This document shows, piece by piece, positions 58,300 through 64,000 of a stretch of DNA of 64,000 bases. The translations under genes were made by a program, and so were the position numbers. This DNA is from Gibbula magus (taxonomy: Eukaryota; Mollusca; Gastropoda; Trochida; Trochidae). Position 1 is the first letter of the stretch. Every line of letters begins with the position of its first letter. Location: positions 17,745,266 through 17,809,265 of the forward strand of contig OW388300.1 in NCBI GenBank assembly GCA_936450465.1, given 5' to 3'. The notes beneath the pieces were generated by a model. The model saw only the letters and a list, made by a program, of their open reading frames with translations, was not told the DNA's origin and ran no database searches.

Positions 58300-59130
58300 C
58301 AATCACTTTATTCAGAATTAAAGGCCAAGTTGCCCAGAGTACATCAGGTTTTACAAAAACATGGCACGGTGTGTGGAACAGATAACAATATATGTTATTA
58401 CAATAATAATTAACGTCAGTGTTTCTTTAAGAATATACATATCCCTTTGAGAACTTAGATATTTCTCGTCTTCATGAGGGCAAGAAACTTGACAGTTGTA
58501 GGTGGGCTGTAATAATAGGCTGGAATATATTCAGATCGACATTGTTTATAAAATGGACATATCAACATTATGTGGAATTCATCTTCAAGCATATCAGCTT
58601 TACATTTTTTACAAATTAATTCATTATATGGAACCAATGTCTTCGAGAAGCGCTGTTTTTGTACGTTCAGGTTATGAGATTGACATCTATATTAGATTAA
58701 CATTCGCATTAAATCTTTGCTTAATGCGCCACAGGAAATATACATTTCAGGTTGTAAAAGTGACTTAAATGTACTGTAATTTACAAGAAATGATGAGTGA
58801 CTTATTTTACTATTCCAGTGTTGTATATCTATATCAATACAACGTTGTTTAAATGCTGATAAGAATTGATTTACATCGCCGCAGTCTTGGGCCAACCAAA
58901 CATAGGAAAATCCCGTAGTCAACAAAAGCATTCTAACATGCGAGACCCAGTTTGTGCCTCCGTTATCATCATAGACTTTCAACATATTATAACTGGCATT
59001 TGGGTATCTACTTTTATCCATTCGAACAATTCGACACCAATATTTGACACATTTTTGTAATAATGCACACTCAAATTAAATCTGCCAATTTCGCCAAGTA
59101 CAGCACATGATGCAGTCTTTTTAGTTATAG
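58300..59130 (-). pseudogene. LINE 3' end: C-terminal part of a non-LTR retrotransposon ORF2
   Basis: Minus-strand frames read KYWCRIVRMDKSRYPNASYN, NWVSHVRMLLLTTGFSYVW, FLSAFKQRCIDIDIQHWNSK, then after a TAA at 58692 SHNLNVQKQR, ICKKCKADMLEDEFHIMLIC and PFYKQCRSEY. The terminal C..C...EDEFH...CP.Y zinc-like block is typical of the ORF2 C-terminus in several LINE clades (CR1/RTE-like). A frameshift near 59055 and the in-frame TAA show decay. The downstream 58300-58450 AT-rich stretch is probably its 3' UTR. 5' truncated, so RT palm is absent. Confidence 0.82.
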
Positions 59131-59134
59131 ACAT

Positions 59135-60680
59135 AAACGTTTCTTAATTAGATTGTAGTAAGTGACATTGATCAGCCGATTTGTATTATGTCCCGTGTTA
59201 AACGCCGAACATATCTAGTGTTCAAACACTATTAAAAAAATGTTAATTTATAAAACGACGAGAAACTACAAGATTAGTCTTTTTGGATAACACAACATAG
59301 TTTCAAACATGACGAACATTTACATTATAGATACATGTACGATACAACCTCAAATTACTTCATTACGTCTTGCTGCAGTACCCACAGTATGAATGACTGA
59401 CGTGTGAGAGTGACTGAACAGCACAACCTAGTCCTCAGGGCTGATCAACTATTGATAAAGGCATGACGTGGGAGAGTCGTAGCATCACTGTGAGGAGTTT
59501 GTGAACAGCATAGTGTTGAACCGAAAATTTGAAAAACCTGTACATTTTTTAAACAAGAGCGGATAACAATATATAATATAATGGCTACAAGAAAAATATA
59601 CAACGAATGCATAGAGTCAAATTTGTTTGCCAAGAGGGTCAACCAATCTGAAGTTTGACCAACATTTCGAATATGTGGGTTCAGTTCGCATTGTCGGGCG
59701 GAAATCCACAACAAAGAACTCTAACAGTGAAGTCGATTAAGATAACAACGAGTACAACAACGGGACATTACTCCGAGGAGTTGTTTATCATAATGGATGT
59801 CGAATGTAGATACACTGCATGCAAAGGGACGCCCTTGTGAAAGATTCTTAGGATCGTGGCGTGATTGAACTGTAGCCCGATGTCAAAGGACAGGTTTGAT
59901 GTGCACTCTTAGGCTTTTCTTATTCAGCAACAACTAGAATAGTGTATAGAATGTTAAATATTTCCTGATATTGTCTCTCGTTGATGGTTAGACAGAACAC
60001 ATTATTTATGGATTGAACTTTCTCGTGTCTGGAACTGTTTATGGTTTTGCTCTGTTGGCAGCCAAGTTTAATTACAAACAACGACGAAAACGCAAATTCA
60101 TTGAATGTTTTTAAACAATCGTCAAAAACCTGTTAATTATAGTTGGTATGACAATGAGGATAACTACAACAATTATAATTTCGTATAAAGAACGTAAAAT
60201 AAACGTTATAATTTTATATTATTGATATCTTGATCTTGATTTTTAAAATCGAGATGTGTGAATGTGAGTTCAGTACGATCTATCTATCAATGAAGAACGA
60301 AAGTACTACAGTCAACCAATCGTCGTGTCTGTCTCTGGCTAGAGACCAATCAGCGTTGAGAATCACTAAAGAGCACATGTGCGAAAATAATAAAATAACC
60401 ACCTGCGTATCCAAACCCGTAAGGCTTATGTCAAATCATCATCCCCTTGATGATGTCATTTTGAGCTTATTAGGATTAGCCTTATTTATTGAAGATTAAA
60501 AAATGCGAACCATTTTTGTATAACCTTTGTCAAAATGGCATAAATGGCATAAATGGCATAACAATCTACAATGTGCCTCATGAAAAAAAATGCTTTTGTC
60601 TAATCATGAATTCTATGCAATGATCGCATATTCTGAAAATACGCGGGTTCTTATCAGAAAATTTAAATTATTAACCAAGT
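59135..60680. other. no gene recognised
   Basis: Contains a short GGCATAAAT triplication at 60535-60560. Otherwise unique AT-rich DNA. Confidence 0.5.
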
Positions 60681-60681
60681 T

Positions 60682-60795
60682 TGTTTCCGTATCATTAATA
60701 TCATATAAATGGAATAAAAATTGTATTATGCGAGCACTTATGGACCATTATATATCATTTTTATTCCGAGTAAATGATATTAATGATATGGAAAC
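60682..60795. repeat. palindromic element, ~45-bp arms
   Basis: CAAGTTTGTTTCCGTATCAT/TAATATCATATAAATGGAATAAAAA pairs imperfectly with TTTTTATTCCGAGTAAATGA/TATTAATGATATGGAAACACAAG. Confidence 0.8.
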
Positions 60796-60844
60796 ACAAG
60801 AGGTTAATAATATCATTATCATAAAATGCCATTATTAAACTAAG

Positions 60845-61040
60845 CGTTTTATGCCTGGAAAAAGTCCTTTCTCGAGCACTTAAAAAAAGGAAGATAGATG
60901 ATGTTTTGTTCATGGATATAGTTTTAATATTAGTATTTCATTTCATTACATATAAAATGACTTTTTTTTTTAAAATGATCCTTCAAGCGGAAATAACTCA
61001 GGTAAACTCTCGGTTATGCTTTTCAATCATTGTTAAACAT
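60845..61040. repeat. direct repeat, first copy (second at 63549-63755)
   Basis: TTATGCCTGGAAA.AGTCCTT, CGAGCACTTAAAAAAAGGAAG, GATGTTTTGTTCATGG and CTCGGTTATGCTTTTCAATC are shared with 63549-63755 at high identity. Confidence 0.88.
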
Positions 61041-62030
61041 TTTTAAGATTTGCATCAGATGTGTGTAAATTGGGGTATTTAACCTTTGGCCGGTTTTGCA
61101 TTTCATCAGATTGAGATACCAAGTTCATCAGATTGCTTTATTGCATCGATAAAACCCTCTATTATATGATAATAACAGTTACTGGCAGATTTTGGTCCCT
61201 CAGGCCAGGAAACAAGGGCTTGTACTGATAAGTAGCAATAATTGTTTCCATGGAATCAAATCAATCATAATAAAAAAAGATTGATTTTGAGCTTATTGGC
61301 ATTTGAGTGATTTATAAGCATTGAAGACAATAACAGTTAACCTGTCAAAGCGGCTTAACTGACATAACAAGCTAAGAATTACCCTCATAAAACAATCTGA
61401 AAGTAAAATTCTATGGAATAATCGCTTATGCTTAACAACGTTTAAGGGAAATAACCAACGAATGTTTAAGCTAACTGGAATGTGGTCCGACCCTGAAACA
61501 GACATCTTCATCAAATCTATTTGTTACCTCATTATCTCTGTTAAGACATAATAAATACTAATGAAATCACTATCGATACACACATTAACGGCTCATTCAG
61601 TGGTGTCAATGCAACCACCATTGATTGAACAAATTAAAAACAATCTAACATGGATTTACTCATAAAATTTAGTGAGTGAACTCACAGTTGATGCATGTCT
61701 TGACGCATTCTCTTCCCAACACAGTTAATTTACTCCTCTGTTTCTTATCGGCAATATTCCACTATTCATGGATATTCAGTGTAACCGTGTATTGAAACGT
61801 TATTGCATGGACAAACGTTCTCTGCCGATCACAGGACCTCATGATCGTATATTGACCACTGCAATATTGCTACCCCTGCTGCATAGTGTGCAATGCCGTC
61901 AGTTTAACCAGAATAAACACAGGCGTTATAACCAAGAGGATCAAATATCACACTCGGGGCAATAAACATGGTATTTGACAAAATCGAACCAATCAGTGTA
62001 AAAAACAATGTTCTAAATAAAACTAAAAGT
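61041..62030. other. no feature recognised
   Basis: AT-rich, lies between two members of duplicated segments; no exon or element supported. Confidence 0.5.
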
Positions 62031-62032
62031 TT

Positions 62033-62275
62033 CAACATATCAGTTAGAACATGTGTTGAGGTATGTCTGAAAAATAGTTATATCTCCCCTTTAAAGGCCC
62101 TACAGCAAGTAGTTTGCATATTATGTTTTCTTCTATTTGTCATTAATTAAAGTTTATACAATAAATTGTAACTTTAAAGGGTAGAACATCTCATTATAGT
62201 TTATACAATGCATTGTTACTTTAAAGGATAGACTATCTCATTACACGACCGGATTAGCCATATCCATAGAAAATG
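62033..62275. repeat. direct repeat with MITE-like end, first copy (second at 63771-64000)
   Basis: ACATATCAGTTAGAACATGT ... CCCCTTTAAAGGCCCTA.AG ... TAGTTTATACAAT.CATTG is near identical to 63771-64000. The CTTTAAAGGCCCTACAGCAAG start and TTTAAAGGGTAGAACATCTC interior resemble the MITE family, with the TTTAAAGG..GA.ATCTCATTA block tandemly doubled. Confidence 0.85.
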
Positions 62276-62855
62276 CTTATCCATAGAAAATGGTTAACTT
62301 CATTTGATGAAAGCAACAATTTTGTGGATAGCTTCAGAGGGAGAGTAGATTTGTAAGTTTCATGTGATTTAGAGATTAACCATGCCATCATTGTACCATA
62401 GTTAACTCTACTTTGTGTGTTCATGATGTTTATGACGTCGGGGATGTGTTCAATACATGATCTAAACTATATCTATGAAGGCAGTGACATTCAGACGCAT
62501 TCATAATTTATCATCATATACTATAAAGAATATTGATGAGAAACATGTTTTGCAGTTTGACTATTAAAAAAATCCTAACTATCATGTGACAACATTTGGA
62601 CATATTCAAAAGCCCCCTATGTCTTCATTAGAGGATGTCTATATGTCTTGGTCTTGGATAATTGGTAACCTATACATTGGTAAGGGAATGTCCAATAAAT
62701 AAATATCGTATGCTAAATACAAACTCATCTGTGATGAAGTATGTACCGTTATTCTCAGTAGAGTATTTCACAATATTATTTTCTATAGGTAGCATAACTA
62801 TATAAATGTGATTTTGAAATACATCTTTAAATTGTAAGATATCATATTACTTTTA

Positions 62856-63212
62856 AAGGCGCTGTAGCACGTTTCTTTCGCTCAAATAAGTCGATGAAAT
62901 GTATTTGAAAAATAATGTCACCAATAGTAAAACACCCTTCTCTCTTCCGAAAGTCAAGTTACAAATGAGTGTACATGGTTCCGTAAAGCCACGGCTATCG
63001 TTTTTGTCATTCGAAATAATAAAATGTGTTCACAATAAAATGGCCGCCATGCAAAGTTTGCTTTATACGCAACACCGTTATTACCACTACGGATAATTGG
63101 TTTGTGTAATCAGATGTTTTACCCTCTAAAGTAAATATAAATGACATAAACTATCATTATAAATGGGAAATTTTAAAAAATAAAATTTGCAAAAAACGTG
63201 CTACAGCGCCTT
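62856..63212 (-). mobile_element. 357-bp MITE, intact ends, TA-flanked
   Basis: TA-AAGGCGCTGTAGCACGTTTC and AAACGTGCTACAGCGCCTT-TA. Inverted relative to the 34442 copy, and its interior matches that copy block by block on the opposite strand (CCACTACGGATAATTGGTTT, ACCCTCTAAAGTAAATATAA). The frame 62899-63096 is incidental. Confidence 0.88.
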
Positions 63213-63548
63213 TAAACCATTGGGGAAGTAAGCTATTGTACAGTCACTAATGCTGTTCTGGTTTGCTAACCATGGAAACATTCCTCTGATAAGTCTTAAC
63301 CAATCGATTGATATTTAGCCTATCATTTAACAGTGACTGAGATTTATCATGATGTTCGTTTAGTGGAACAACCAGCTGAACAATTACCTAAAGATAATAG
63401 CTTACAAAACTAAAAGTGACATAAGCTCAACGCAATATTGAAAATTGAACCATCCGAAACGAATGTTATGTGATTAACTTTGAGCCCCCCAATCAACTCA
63501 GGGGAAAACGAAGTTAAAAAATTGTGTATGTGGAACTTGCAGATGCAT

Positions 63549-63755
63549 AGAATGTGGTTTATGCCTGGAAATAGTCCTTTATCGAGCACTTAAAAAAAGG
63601 AAGATGGATTCCTGATGTTTTGTTCATGGGTATAGTTTTAATATTTTCATTAGTATTTCATTTCTTTACATACAAACTGATTTTTTTTAAAATGATCCTT
63701 CAAGCAGAAATACTCAGGTAAACTCTCGGTTATGCTTTTCAATCATTGTTCAACA
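63549..63755. repeat. direct repeat, second copy
   Basis: Counterpart of 60845-61040, with a small insertion (TTCC between GATGGA and TGATG). Confidence 0.88.
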
Positions 63756-63770
63756 TTTTTAGGAATTGCA

Positions 63771-64000
63771 TGACATATCAGTTAGAACATGTGTTGAGGT
63801 ATGTCTGAAAAATAGTTATATCTCCCCTTTAAAGGCCCTATAGGAATTTGTTTCCATATTATATTTTCTCCTATTTGCCATTAATTATAGTTTATACAAT
63901 ATATTGTTACTTTAAAGGGTAGAACATCTCATTATAGTTTATACAATGCATTGTTACTTTAAAGGATAAACTATCTCATTACACGACTTGATTAGCCGTA
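63771..64000. repeat. direct repeat, second copy, cut by the window end
   Basis: Counterpart of 62033-62275. Here it directly follows the 63549-63755 repeat, whereas the first copies are separated by about 1 kb, so a ~1-kb deletion or insertion distinguishes the two loci. Confidence 0.85.

Overview
This is eukaryotic, intron-bearing, AT-rich nuclear DNA from an animal, most likely a gastropod mollusc. The evidence is spliced genes with GT-AG introns, a tRNA-derived SINE at 47331-47645 whose tail and (actc)n end resemble SINEs I recall from abalone-type gastropods, a DIRS-type retrotransposon, a Tc1/mariner relic, Penelope-like and LINE debris, many foldback elements and minisatellites. The species is an inference. 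There are no bacterial operons, no CRISPR array and no rRNA gene.

The main genic content is a tandemly duplicated family of small, probably secreted, cysteine-containing proteins on the + strand. None of its genes shows up as one long ORF. Each complete copy has four coding exons with matching phases (1, 2, 0). Copy A (9813-14185) would encode about 227 aa. Copy B (23246-33312) would encode about 226 aa. A' (about 17340-21412) is a decayed partial duplicate of A from intron 1 to exon 4. Copy C (42266-42620) is a broken exon 1 only. A second, unrelated minus-strand gene is represented by two matching exons at 36692-36759 and 36332-36482.

Intron 3 of copy B holds a 6.2-kb DIRS1-type retrotransposon (25628-31843) in antisense orientation. 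It has inverted terminal repeats, an internal complementary region that joins copies of both ends, a gag-like ORF with two in-frame stops, an RT thumb/RNase H remnant with frameshifts, and a frameshifted tyrosine recombinase. The RT catalytic core is missing, so it is non-autonomous. Its 5' leader carries about 120-bp repeats, each with a small hairpin. A run of 34 G lies next to its 3' end.

Layout: 1-556 18-bp minisatellite; 557-9290 mostly non-coding with foldbacks; 9290-14360 copy A; 14360-17330 foldbacks and a ~190-bp repeat; 17330-21412 duplicate A'; 21860-22120 GTTTCCA repeat; 23025-33312 copy B with DIRS; 34300-35045 older repeat split by a MITE; 35090-38190 GTTTCCA/GTTTCATG satellites around the minus-strand exons; 40840-41470 palindrome and ~155-bp repeat; 41645-42620 copy C; 44532-45203 Penelope remnant; 45669-45799 palindrome; 46769-50717 MITEs, SINE and a tandem duplication; 54175-54454 nested hairpin element; 56011-57215 Tc1/mariner relic; 58300-59130 LINE relic; 60682-64000 palindrome, duplicated segments and a further MITE. 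The long stretches between are AT-rich and without recognisable genes.
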